Source of the DNA: Dryas octopetala | Lineage: Eukaryota > Streptophyta > Magnoliopsida > Rosales > Rosaceae | Assembly (NCBI GenBank): GCA_963921425.1 | Contig: OY992838.1 | Location: 14,694,001-14,758,000, forward strand | Direction of reading: 5' to 3' | Length of the DNA stretch: 64,000 bases | In this document: piece by piece, positions 24,122 through 36,169 of the stretch | Layout of the letters: each line of letters starts with the position of its first letter | Numbering within the stretch: position 1 is the first letter of the stretch | Position numbers and translations under genes: made by a program | Notes under the pieces: model-generated | What the model saw: only the letters and a program-made list of their open reading frames with translations | Database searches by the model: none | What the model was told of the DNA's origin: nothing

Positions 24122-25334
24122 GTTTATCATTCAAATGATGCCATATGGTGATGTTAAGCAGGATATAGATCAATGATTTTAATTTGGAAGTAGATGATTA
24201 GGATAGCAGGTCAATGTTGGATTTTTAAGTTTATCTTGATTTTTGAAATTACAAAAAATTCTTTTACATTAATGTTGTAGGGCCTTTTGGTTAAAATATA
24301 TTGGAATTGGATGTGTGGTTGATTTACCAATTGGTTGATTACTTGATTGAGTTTATGCCAGCTCCAAGCCATCAAAGTTTTAATAGATGAGCATGCATGT
24401 TAATCTTTTAAAACATATCTCATAATTTAAGACAAAGAAATGAATTAGAGAAACTCAAAAAAGATGCTTAACTTTAATTTCCTTTACCAAAAGTCAGGAT
24501 TAGGGGTGTAAACGAGCGGAGCCAAGCCGAATACCACTGTGCTCAAGCTTGGCTTTAATTTTTCGAGCTCAGCTCGTTTAAGAAATAAGCCAAGCTCGAA
24601 CGAGCTAAAAAAAAAAAATCGAACCCGATACGAACTTGAGCTGTATCGAGCTTATTCACATAATTTTATCAAAGATATTTTATTAGCTACTATTTTAAAA
24701 AAATATTAATTTCTATCAAACATTTTCTTCTTGAAAGCATTATAATATATTAATATGTTAATATAACTTAGAGTTAATATATATTTTTAATTAAATTAGA
24801 CAGGCACCAAAGACTTCTTTAAAACACCATATAGATGAATATGGTTTCCATGAAATACAACTGTACCAAATAATTCCATCTAAACATTGATAACTTATAA
24901 CATTTGCAAAAATTCTCATTAAAAAAGGAAACGCAAGGTAGTAGAAGTCTTATAAGCAAACAATACAAAAACAAAGTAGGAAATAAAAATAGTAAGTCCT
25001 CATATAAGCTATGGAAAATGAGGTATGAAACATATAAACTAGAAAATACGAGCTGCTCACGAGCTTTCCGAGCCGAACATATTAAAGCTCAAGCTTGGCT
25101 TGTTTCTTAAACGAGCGAGTTTCGACTTGGCTTGTTTTTTTTCAAACCGAGCTTAAACGAACCAAGCTCGAGCCGAACTCGATATGAACTCGAGCTGTAT
25201 CGAGCCAATTTATAGCCCTAGACAGGATGCAAAAGAACAGGCACAAGAAAAATGATGCTCTCTTTTTGCTTTAAACAAATAGAAAAAAGAGCATCCATTT
25301 GAAAATAATATCCTGCATATAAACAAATGTGTTA
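24122..25334. repeat. copy of a PIP5K intron segment
   Basis: After removing the element at 24501-25220, this stretch matches 57784-58247, which lies in the 5' intron of the PIP5K gene. Shared landmarks are 'ttcaaatgatgccatatggt', 'ggatagcaggtcaatgttgg' and 'aaaaaagagcatc'. The copy has no exon. Either the intron piece is part of a dispersed repeat, or it was copied here. Confidence 0.85.
24501..25220. mobile_element. 720-bp non-autonomous hAT-like element
   Basis: The ends TAGGGGTGTAAACGAGC and ...TTTATAGCCCTA form short inverted repeats. The subterminal DNA is packed with AGCTCG/CGAGCT motifs in both orientations. The 8-bp flanks are gtcaggat (24493-24500) and gacaggat (25221-25228), one mismatch apart, as expected for a hAT insertion. 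The homologous site without the element is readable at about 58135 ('agccaggatgcaaaag'). Confidence 0.88.
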
Positions 25335-25641
25335 ACTTTTAATGTAATTGTTTTTTATTCCTATTTTTTTTATTTTTTTTTTACTGTAATTCTTTTTTTA
25401 GTAAATAATTATAAACCCCCTAATTCTACCCTAGTTAATTCATAGTCTCCAACCATGCTTTCAGTTAATTCATAACCCCCTATTTTACTTAAATTTTTGC
25501 CTAAACACCCTAGTCAATGGATATACAGCTATTATTGACTTTCATTTTTGTTGAAATTCCGGTTTTGCCCCTTCCCATTATGATTACTGCACATGTGCAC
25601 GACCCACCTTCCAATTTCATTTCTCTCATTCTCTCCTTCCC

Positions 25642-25744
<103 letters not shown>

Positions 25745-26714
25745 CTCGCGGCTATGTCGACGCGTGCTCCGTTGTCCGGCAACGGTTGTCGGCGAGACCG
25801 ATCCTGATCTTCTCATCTCTCCTCCCTCTTCCTCCCCCTGTATTCCACTCTCAATGAAAACTAGCATCGACGCCGGATCGGGTCTAGGCAGACCCGAGCT
25901 CCCTAGCCGGCAATCCGTCGATTCCGGCAACGACAAAGTGCCGGACCGCCATCGATGGCTTCCTCTCGACGTCTCAATTCCACTAGTGCCATCATAAGAT
26001 CTGGATGACCCCTAGGCTAGCCATTTCGAAGGAGAGAAGCTGGCGACATCCTCTCCGGCGATCTCTGTGTTCCGGCAACCATTTCTGTCAAGTTAGGTAC
26101 CCATCTTCTTCTCCTCATTGTGCTCTTCACTTATGTGTGTTTGGATTGGTCCAATTAATTGTTGATGAATCGAAAAACCCCAAATCAAACCTCATGGCCA
26201 CTGCGGCGACTCCGCCTCGAGTGGTTACCTGATTTTATTCACTTTAATTAAAATCTTTTAGCAATTACAATTTCTATTCCCTTTCCTGTGAGTTCCAAGC
26301 ATATCATATATTTGTTTGATTTACCGAGGATTTAAAATTTGGGGACCAATTGAAATTATCTAGAAATTATTGTGTTGAAAGTTCCAATACAAACGGAGCA
26401 TGCAAAAAATTATGTCCATGAAATCTTAGTTTAATTTTTTGTTGCAAAATATCATATTTTAATTTATGAGCTAATTGCATGGATTGTCTTCATGGTTGTG
26501 CGTCTGTGCTTAATTGCTTGGAATTTTAGTATTCATGTCACATATATCTTTAGCAAAAAAAAAGAGTATATATATATATAAATTCTTCTGTTTTATTTTT
26601 TCACAATAATTATTTTGCTTTTTGTCTGCTTGTTTTGTTGGAATAAGGGTTATATATATGTATGTATGTATGTATGAATAGTTGTACGAAGCGTGATTTA
26701 ACAATGAAAGTTTT

Positions 26715-27805
26715 GTTGATCTCTGATTATATGCTTCAGAGAAAGTTTCAATTTATATTCAGTTTCACTTCGTATTCAATTTCAGTTCTGATTTAGCTTT
26801 GATTTATAATCTATTTGTTATATATTTTGTTTTAGCTTTGAATTTTTGTTCTTGAATAGGTCTGTTGCTTTGATTATAGTGTTATGTTGTTTTGTTGTTG
26901 ATCTCTGATTAATTATATGCTTCAAAGAAAGTTTCAGTTCAAATTTAGTTTCAGTTAATATTCAATTTCAGTTCTGATTTAGCTTTGATTTATAATATCT
27001 TTTAGCTTTGATTTTTGTTCTTGAATATGTCTGTTGCTTTGATTATAGTGTTATGTTGTTTTATTGTTGATCTCTGATTAATTATATGCTTCAGAGAAAG
27101 TTTTAGTTCAAATTCAGTTTTAGTTCAAATTCAGTTTCAGTTCTGATTTAGCTTTGATTTATAATCTGTTTGTTATATAATATGTTTTAGCTTTGATTTT
27201 TGTTATTGCATAGGTCTGTTGCTTTGATTATAGTGTTATGTTGTTTTGTTGTTGATCTCTGATTTATTATATGCTTCAGAGAAAGTTTCAGTTCAAATTT
27301 AGTTTCAGTTAATATTCAATTTCAGTTCTGATTTAGCATTTATTTATAATATATCGGTTTTAGCTTTGATTTTTGTTCTTGAATATGTTTGTTGCTTTGA
27401 TTATAGTGTTATGTTGTTTTATTGTTGATCTCTGATTAATTATATGCTTCAGAAAAAGTTTCAGTTCAAATTCAGTTTCAATTCGTATTCAGTTTCAGTT
27501 AATATTCAGTTTCAGTTCTTATTCAGCTTTGATTTATAATCTGTTTCTAATATAATATGTTTTAGCTTTGATTTTTGTTCTTGAATAGTTTGTTGCTTTG
27601 ATTATAGTGTTCTGTTGTTTTGTTGTTGTTCTATGATTAATTATATGCTTTAGAGAAAATTTCAGTTCAAATTCAGTTTAAGTTCGTATTCAGTTCCAGT
27701 TCATATTCAGTTTCAGTTCTGATTTAGCTTTGTTTTATAATCTGTTTTAGCTTTGATTTTTATTCTTGAATAGGTATGTTGCTTTGATTGTAGTGTTCTA
27801 TTTCA
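26715..27805. repeat. six tandem copies of a ~170-200-bp AT-rich unit
   Basis: Units begin at about 26715, 26897, 27066, 27251, 27424 and 27625 with 'gttgatctctgatt' (the last diverged). Each has 'atgcttcagagaaagtttca', TTCAGTT-type stretches and 'tgctttgattatagtgtt'. Spacings are 182, 169, 185, 173 and 201 bp. No frame runs through the array. Confidence 0.9.
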
Positions 27806-28388
27806 TGTTTTTTCGATTGAAATTGTTTTATTGTTTACTTTCAGTTACAATTTGAAGATTTAAAGATTTAAAGATTGAAGTTCTGAAGATTTTTGTTAAG
27901 TTTCAGTTGTAATTGAAAAAAATGCCCCAATGCTATGAATTCAGACTGAAACTGAATTGATATAATTGTTTTTGTTTTGTTAAGTAAAGGTGTAATATAT
28001 TATTAATTTTTTTTTCCATGGAAAAATAATGGTGTAATTATTCTTTTATTCTAGTTAATAATAATGTAAATTTTTTTTAGTGTAACTAAATTTTTGAAAT
28101 TCAGTTTCACTGATTTATGTCAGAGCGTGTCAGCGTGCGTCAGGAGGGTAATTTAGGAATATAAGTTATATGGAGGTTTGAGAGAATTTCTAGATGGGTG
28201 GGGGTTTAGGCAAAGTTTTTAGGTAGCTAGGGGGTTTTATTGTAATTTTTTTTATGAACAGTACATGATGGCTTGGGGTTTTGGGATAGCTAGAGAGTTT
28301 TGGGATAGTTAAGGGGTTTTTTTTAGATCATTTAGATGACAGGGGGTTTTGGGAGAATTTTGGGATGATTAGAGGGTTTATAATTATA

Positions 28389-28914
28389 ACCAAAAAATTT
28401 AAGGGAAACTTTCATTCCAGTTTTTTAATTATATATACCTTTTGCAAACTGAAACCTTATGACTTTTAAAATTATAAATAAACTCTTATAAATATATGGC
28501 TGCAAATTTTTTTATAGGATTCCAAGCGCAAAGTTCGATAGTTCATTTTTGCTTCTCCCTCGAGTGCTTGACGCCTCTGCTCAAAATCACAGAGTTAAAA
28601 CCTAAGTCTCATTCTACACCATATAAAGGTATGAGGTGAACTCATAAAGGAAAAACCTGGCAGTGGTCAAAAGGCTTTATTTAAAAAAAAAAAACCATAG
28701 AGATTCAGTCCAAAAAAGATACATAAGAAGGTGTAAACTCTAATTTTCTGAAAAAAAAAAAAAAAAAAAAAAAGAAGCAAAAAGTATAAAAAATATCCAG
28801 ATTCGAGACCCCAACCCACCCGATTCCAGCGACCCATTACATAGCTGCTGTAATAATCATCTCCAGCGAGCTCTCTGTTGCTGATTCTCTTCTTCCACAC
28901 CATCAAGCACTATC
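28389..28914. other. gene-free DNA
   Basis: Contains a poly-A run (28751-28773). No coding or repeat structure recognised. Confidence 0.45.
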
Positions 28915-29290
28915 AATTCCCTATCTAACATCCAATGAAATGCAAAATTTGCATTAAAAACTTTAAAGATAAGACAAAAAGACTCGACTCAAGTCCAAGT
29001 CTATGAAAAACATCCTCCACCAATAACATCCAATAAAACTCTCACATCTATCAATTTCATTGTTAACTTCCATGAGAAGATGCAAAATTTCCAATTTATA
29101 CTTTCTAAAGGAAACAAGTTTCTCAATACCTCTCAGCTCAAACGCTACATTTGTCAAAGTCATTGAGTATGATAACAAAAAAAATATAAAAAAAATTGCT
29201 TGCTCTCTATGGTTTGACTATCTGATAGAAATGTGCTTCTTTCCTACTTATATTTCTGCTTAATTTTTTGATCAATCTTTTGCTATGGCT
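28915..29290 (+). pseudogene. receptor-kinase relic: 5' flank fused to last coding bases
   Basis: 28920-29100 matches the cluster's upstream flank ('aacatccaataaaactctc', 'gcaaaatttccaattt'). From 29107 the sequence switches directly to the end of exon 2 ('aacaagtttctcaatacctc', 'catttgtcaaagtcattg', 'atggtttgactatctga') and then to 3' flank. The entire body of the gene has been lost by an internal deletion. Confidence 0.85.
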
Positions 29291-29893
29291 AATATGTACG
29301 TACTTTATAAAGTTGAATTTGTTTTTCCTTGTGAGAAGTTAAAAAGAATAAAACAAGGATTTCGTTTTGTTAAATGGTTTGATAATTGATAATATGTGTT
29401 CTAAATCTTGTGATATACCATCCTTAAAGAGAAGACTCCACAAAGCTCGAAATAATTAGTAACCAATTCATTTGGCCGAAATAATTAGATATGCAATTAA
29501 GATTAAATACTACTTTTCTTTCTTTTGTTATTGTTTTTTTGTTGGGTTTTTTCCTCGATATATCATTGAAGTTTGAAGCTTGATTTTACTTTAACCATAT
29601 ATATATATATATATATATCTGTTGTTTGATAAAAGACTAGCTAGATTAGCATATGATTTTTTTATTTCTAACTAGGATTCTTTTAAGATTTTTATGAATG
29701 AAAAATGTTTTTTTTTTTCATACCAATATGAATGCGATACGTTTGAATATGAGTAACAGTGAACATCGACAAGGTCCACAACCCCCGTGTGACGAAAAGT
29801 CGACTATGAGAATGAATTTTCAGTCATGTATGTGCATCATGAGCTTGATGATTCCTTTTTGCTGTAAATTTTTAAATCAATAAACCCAACACA
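29291..29893. other. receptor-kinase 3' and 5' flank remnants
   Basis: 29291-29480 resembles the 3' flank of the cluster genes. 29690-29890 matches the upstream flanks at 5820 and 16000. An (AT)n run lies at 29599-29618. No gene. Confidence 0.55.
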
Positions 29894-32300
29894 GATTTCT
29901 TTGTATAATGGCATGGTTTGACATTTTATGTAGTGTTCTGTTATAGCCACAGTTAAGCAAGTAAGTGAGAGAATTTTGTTTGGCTTTGTGAGAGAGATGT
30001 GAAAGCTTTTGGGTTTTGGTTATGAAAACCAACATCTTCGTTGTTCTTGTAATTAAACAATTCAATTTCAAGATTAAAAAATCAATAGGACAATACAGCA
30101 ATAGTCAAGACCATATATGACAATTTCGAATTTCATTCCTAATTAAATTTGTCTGATACTCAAAGAACAGGATAAAAAAATAGTCAAGAAAGCTATAGTC
30201 AAGTTGAGGATGAACCAATAACCATTCAACCATTGCAAGGCTACCAATTAAATTGCATTGTCACAATCCCATCAAATTTAGGCCAAAACTGTAAATGGTT
30301 TCTCAGGTGCTATCTCACAAGCTGCAATCTGCATAGTCAATTATATTAATTTACAAATTATATTAATTTCTTCTAGTTAATTAGAAGCTTATTATTTGAA
30401 TACATATATATCTAGCCATTGAATTAAACTATCTAAATCAATTCTATGCATCAAACCAGATTTAAAGAATAAGGTGTTAACCATAAGTAGATATCACCTT
30501 GGTATTTTCTCTCTCTGTTGAGATTCTATGTTTGGTCAGCAGTAATCATTCGGAAATCAACTTATATCTGGCATAAACTTCAAAATTGATGCCAAACAAT
30601 TCAGTTTTCAAAATTAATAAAATCAATAAGACAATACAACAATAGTGACCATACATATACAAGAGCATCTCCAGTTCTTTTTCTATATTTTACTCCAATT
30701 TGATGATAAGTTAGAGAAAAAAGTTAGATTTGGGGAAAGGCACTCCAATGCTAAAGTTGAAATTTGTCCTAAATCTTTTTTTCTTTTTCTTTTTTCTGAC
30801 TATTATTAGAGGTTTAGGAAAAGTTTGAGGAGCCCTTTCCATTTAACTTGCTTTGGAAATAATTTTAGGGGAATCTTAAATTTGGGGAGATTAATTTAGA
30901 GAATGATTGAAGCTGTGTTTTATATTATTTTATTCCAAATTTAAATTTGGGGAAAGGCTTAAGGAATGACTGAAGTTGCTCTAAACGCCAAAAGAAAATC
31001 ACTGTCAAGCATCCATTGGGTGTTGGTGTGTGTCTTTGTTGGTTATACCGGTGATATAGGTAAAGAGCATGAATGGAGGTGTTGTTGGGTTTGTTTGTCT
31101 CAGTAGTCATATGGGCTAATAATGTAAACAAGTTCTAAACAAGTTCAAAGCCTTCGCCCAGATGATGCCTTTCAGTTTAAAATAAAAACAGGATCCCAAA
31201 ATGTACAATTATTCATCCTAATAACAAAAGTTAAAAAATAACCAAAGTTCAACAATAACCGTTAATCTTCCTCGAAACAGGCCCCCCTAACTTTTATTTG
31301 TTTAATTCACATAGGTATTTATTTTCAAATTTCAAAGCAATGATATTTTTAAATCGTTATATCATCGATGCCACATAGGCACTACATCATCAAAACTAAT
31401 GGATTACTTAGCGAACTTCACGGAGAATAGTAAAGTGCGACAAGCAAATAAATTGCATATGGTTAGTTAAGAGGAGAAAAAATTTTGGATAGTAATGTGA
31501 GATTCACGTGATACTTTGGGTTGCACGATTATGCCTTCATTTTTTAATGGATTTAGATTATAACGTTCATTATATGTTAAAGAAAGAAAAAGAGAGAGAA
31601 AATGAAAGACAGTAAGAAAAAGCTAGAGAAAAAGAAAAAAAAAGAGACAGAAAGAATGAAAAAGCTAGAAAGAAAAGAAAGTGAAAGTAGAAGAAAAAGA
31701 AAACAGAGGAAGGGAGAGAAAGTCCGACAAAAAAGAAAAAAAAATCAATAAGACAATACAACAATAGTGACCATATATAAGAGAATCTCTAGTTCTTTTT
31801 CTATATTTTACTCCAATTTGATAATAAGTTAGAAAAAAAATAAAAAAAATAAGATTTGAGGAAGGGTACTCCACTGCTAAAGTTGAAATTTTCTCTAAAT
31901 CTTTTTTTTTTTTTTTTGGTATGAGTTTCTAGTATAATATAAAGAAAGAGAAAAAGAGGAAGGAAGGGAAAGACTGACGAAAAAAAAAAAAGGAGGCAGG
32001 GAGTCTGAAACCACGACATCAACCAAATAAATTGAGCCAAATCCAATCTTACAGTATGAGGTACGCACAACATTCTACCAAACAAAAGAAATTGACTGAT
32101 TTTGGCAGTGATGTGCACTAATTTTATGGTCCCTTCAGAGCAGGTCTTCGATCAAGTCTTCTTCATAAGTCTAGCACTATCAATCTTTCAGGTAGGAGTA
32201 GGACCCATCTCAAGTCTCAACCCCCTCTGTCAAACATCCACTAAAATGCAAAAGTTGCATTTAACTTTAAAGAGAAAAGACACAAAAAATTGAAAAAAGA
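29894..32300. repeat. intergenic segmental duplication, copy B
   Basis: Same orientation copy of 12355-14960. Contains a GAGCATCTCC MITE at 30663-30981 and a purine-rich tract at about 31578-31720. Its right end joins the promoter of the intact receptor kinase. Confidence 0.85.
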
Positions 32301-32324
32301 TACTGGAATGACTTTCAAGTAGAA

Positions 32325-32408
32325 TAATTATAGCTAACGCAAGGCAATTGGCACTATAAATAAGTCCCATAAGTAGTATAAACATTATATACACCAAAAA
32401 GAAAAACC
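32325..32408 (+). promoter_or_regulatory. core promoter of the intact receptor kinase
   Basis: TATAAATA at 32355-32362, 54 bp from the first base of the box to the ATG at 32409, with leader 'attatatacaccaaaaagaa'. The arrangement is the same in copies 1-3, which supports this start codon. Confidence 0.75.
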
Positions 32409-35400
32409 ATGACATCTTCAAAAGTATTATGCTCTGTTGCTTTTTGCCTTATCTTGTACGTTGAGCTGATTTCATCATCGAACTTTGCTTTTGCTTCTGC
32501 TGCTCCTACTGAAGCAGAGGCTCTTCTCAAATGGAAAGCCAGCTTTCATAATCAAACCCAGTTCAATAATCTCACCTCATGGACTTATCTTCCCAGTAAC
32601 AATGCCACCAATTCTTCCACCAATCATAAACCAAATACAAGCCCATGCATTTGGGCTGGGATTTCATGCGACGCTGCTGGAAGTGTCACCGGGATAAACC
32701 TTACCAACTCTGGTTTACAAGGTACGCTACATGAATTTTATTTCCTGTCCTTCCCTAATCTTGAATATCTTGACCTCAGCAGCAATCAACTCTTTGATCC
32801 CATCCCACCTCAGATCAGTTCCCTCTCAAAACTCGTTCATCTTGATCTCTCTGACAATCAGTTGTCTGGGAAAATTCCACCAGAAATCGGTCTACTAACA
32901 AATCTTACCCTTCTCTATCTTTGGGGAAATAAGTTTTCTGGCACTATTCTCAAACAGATGGGGAACTTGAAGTCTCTGGTGCAGCTAGAATTGAGCGAGA
33001 ACCAATTCACTGGTTCAATTCCTACTTCTTTAGGTGATTTGAGAAATCTTACCATTCTCTATCTTTCTTCAAATAAGTTTTCTGGAACAATTCCTAAAGA
33101 GATAGGGAACTTGAAGTCTCTGGAGCAGCTAGATTTGAGCGAGAACCAATTCACTGGTTCAATTCCTACTTCTTTAGGTGATTTGAGAAATCTTACCATT
33201 CTCTATCTTTCTTCAAATAAGTTTTCTGGAACAATTCCTAAAGAGATAGGGAACTTGAAGTCTCTGGTGGAGCTAGATTTGAGCAAGAACCAATTCATTG
33301 GTTCAATTCCTACTTCATTAGGTGATTTGAGAAATCTTATCCATCTCTATCTTGGGATAAATAAGTTTTCTGGCACTATTCCCAAAGAGATAGGGAACTG
33401 GAAGTCTCTTGTGAAGCTAACTCTGGGCGTGAACCAATTCACTGGTTCAATTCCTACTTCTTTAGGTGATTTGAGAAATCTTACCCATCTCTATCTCCAT
33501 TCAAATATGTTTTCTGGAACTATCCCACCGGAAATAGGAAATCTCACGAGGTTGATACACTTGCAGTTATATAATAATCACTTGGTTGGTTATTTGCCCC
33601 AAAACCTTTGTCACGGTGGATCACTCGCAAACTTATCAGTAAGAAACAACCATTTGACTGGTCCAATCCCCAAAAGCATGAAAACTTGCATGAGCTTATT
33701 CAGATTGTGGCTTAATGGGAACCAATTGACAGGCAATATATCTGAAGATTTTGGTGTCTATCCAAATCTTCATTTTATAGATATAAGTGACAATAAATTT
33801 TATGGTGAAATCTCACACAACTGGGTACAATGCCCGCATTTAACAACCTTACGAATTGGAGGAAACAACCTTACTGGTACTATATCACCTGAAATTGGCA
33901 ACGCAATCCAAATTCAAGAACTCAATCTTTCTTCAAATCGTTTAGTTGGAATTATCCCAAAGGAGTTCGGGAGATTGACTTCTTTGCAGAGGATGATGTT
34001 GGATAGAAATCAATTGTCTGGTCGTGTACCCTCAGAATTTCGATCATTGACTAATCTTGAGTATCTCGACTTGTCCACAAACAAATTCAATGATTCAATT
34101 CCTAGCCTTTTGGGTGACTTGGTCAAATTATTCTACTTGAATTTAAGCAACAACCAGTTCAATCAAGGAATTCCAGTTCGATTGGGGGAGTTAGTTCACT
34201 TGACCAAACTTGATTTAAGTGCTAACTCGTTTGGAGGTAAGATACCATCAGCAATGGGCAATTTGGAGAGTTTGGAGAAGCTGAATCTTTCCCACAATAA
34301 TCTTTCTGGTTTCATTCCAACAAGTTTTGGAGGTATGCATGGCTTGTTGAATATTGACATATCCTACAATGACTTGGAAGGTCCCCTTCCCAACATCAGC
34401 GCATTTCAAGATGCTTCCCCAGAAGCATTACAAGGCAACAAGGGATTGTGTGGCAACGTTGGAGCTTTGCAACCCTGCAAACATGGCTCAAAAAAGGAAA
34501 AGGACCACAAACTCATATTTGTAATCCCATTTTCTCTTGTGGCAGCACTTTTCCTTCTTTCTTCTATATTTACAATTGTCTTTGTAGTAGAAAGGAAAAA
34601 GAAGCATCAGCATCTAGAAGAAACCATTGCGCATGAAGAGGTTTCTTTTTCAGTTTTAAACTTTGATGGAAAAACCATGTATGAGGAAATTGTAAGGGCA
34701 ACCGAGGATTTTGATTCTAAATATTGCATTGGGAAAGGAGGACAGGGAAGCGTCTTCAGAGCAAATTTGCGATCCGCCAACATAGTTGCCGTGAAGAAAC
34801 TCCACCTTCTATGCAATGGTGAGAAGAATTTTCAAAAGGAGTTCTTGAATGAAATAAGGACACTAACAGAGATACGACACCGAAATATTGTGAAGCTTTA
34901 TGGTTTTTGTTCCCATAAACGGCACTCATTTTTGGTGTATGAGTATCTTGAAAGGGGTAGCTTGGCCACAATTTTGAGCAAGGATGATGAAGCTAAAGAA
35001 TTGGGGTGGAGAAAAAGAGTGAATATTGTTAAAGGTGTAGCTCATGCCTTGTGCTACATGCACCACGATTGCTTGCCACCAATTGTGCATCGAGACATAT
35101 CAACCAAGAACATTTTGGTGGATTCTGAATATGAGGGTTGTGTTTCAGACTTCGGCACTGCTAAGTTCTTAAACCCAGACTCAACTAATTGGACTGCCCT
35201 TGCGGGCACATACGGATATGTGGCACCAGGTAATATTGTAGTTTTATGTCTTTTATATTATTGTATATTTAACATATTTTATGGTTTTATTTTTAGACCA
35301 ATCATTCGTTTTCATGGTTAGGATGAGGTTAATTAAGGATAAACATGTTACACTTCTAATTAATCCGTGATAGCATGATACAATTTATGCAAGATATGAT

Positions 35401-35870
35401 TAATTTTTTAAAACTTTCATTGAATAGTTATTCCTACATACTAACAATGCCATTGTTTATATGAGCTTTTTCTTTAAGCAGAGCTTGCTTATACAATGGA
35501 AGTGAATGAGAAATGTGACGTGTATAGCTTCGGAATAGTAACACTGGAAATAATTTTGGGAAGGCATCCGGGAGATCTTCTCTCATCTGTAGCATCAGGG
35601 TCATCGTCGTCTTCATCTGCATTACCAGCCAATCAAATCCCTATTCTAGAGTTTTTGGACCAACGCATTTCCCCTCCTACACATCAAGAAGCAGGGGAAG
35701 TGCTCACTCTTGTGAAGACAGCGTTTGCCTGCTTGAATGCTAGTCCGCAATCTCGTCCAACAATGAAACAAGTTTCTCAACACTTCTCAGCTCAAAGGCT
35801 GCATTTGTCAAAGCCATTGCGTATGATAACCTTTGGTGAATTGCTGGCACTCCATGGTTTGACTACCTGA
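32409..35870 (+). CDS. LRR receptor-like kinase, MIK2-like (intact, two exons)
   Basis: Exon 1 is 32409-35229, the intron 35230-35481 (GT...CAG) and exon 2 35482-35870; joined they give 3210 bp, 1069 residues. A signal peptide (about 1-30) precedes an LRR N-cap ending CIWAGISC. About 24 LRRs of 24 residues follow (roughly 85-670), then a GLCG C-cap, a transmembrane segment (about 702-727) and a kinase. Kinase motifs are GKGGQGSV (775-782), lysine 796 in VAVKK, HRD with aspartate 896, DFG at 914-916 and APE rebuilt across the intron (E941). It is therefore an RD-type, probably active, plasma-membrane kinase. The family (LRR XII/MIK2-like, 'MDIS1-interacting receptor like kinase 2-like') acts in peptide sensing, immunity and pollen-tube guidance; the ligand here is unknown. 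Overlap with pseudogenes on both sides makes this the only functional copy visible. Confidence 0.93.
32991..33566 (+). repeat. four 144-bp (two-LRR) tandem units inside the receptor gene
   Basis: The codons for [19 protein letters not shown] recur exactly every 144 bp, at 32991, 33135, 33279 and (diverged) 33423. Units 1 and 2 are almost identical in DNA, so the LRR array grew recently by duplication of LRR pairs. Confidence 0.88.
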
Positions 35871-36169
35871 GGAATTTGCTTCTTTCCTATACATATTTTA
35901 CTTTCTGTGAGTCTTCTTCGTAGAAGAAAGGTTCTTCCTAGATGTTTTCTTATTGTAATCTATTTCATGTACTTGTGTGCTATGCTTCTTGTATAATGAA
36001 TGTAGGATGCCTCAATGTTAAAAGTGTGGCTTTTCCTTGTGAGAAATTATAGAGAATAAAACAATGGCTTCTTATATGCCTATACTTTATATGCAAAATG
36101 ACTAGCTACAATACAATAAATATAAACAGGACCAATACATAGCTACAAAGAATACCAGGTACGTTGAAA
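35871..36169. other. 3' flank of the intact receptor kinase
   Basis: 'cttattgtaatctatttcat' and a probable polyadenylation region with 'agaataaaac' near 36050-36060. Confidence 0.5.

Noticed and set aside
26715..27805. Possible CRISPR-like or centromeric array
   Set aside because: Units are contiguous without unique spacers, so not CRISPR. Only six diverged copies within an element, so not a centromeric satellite block.
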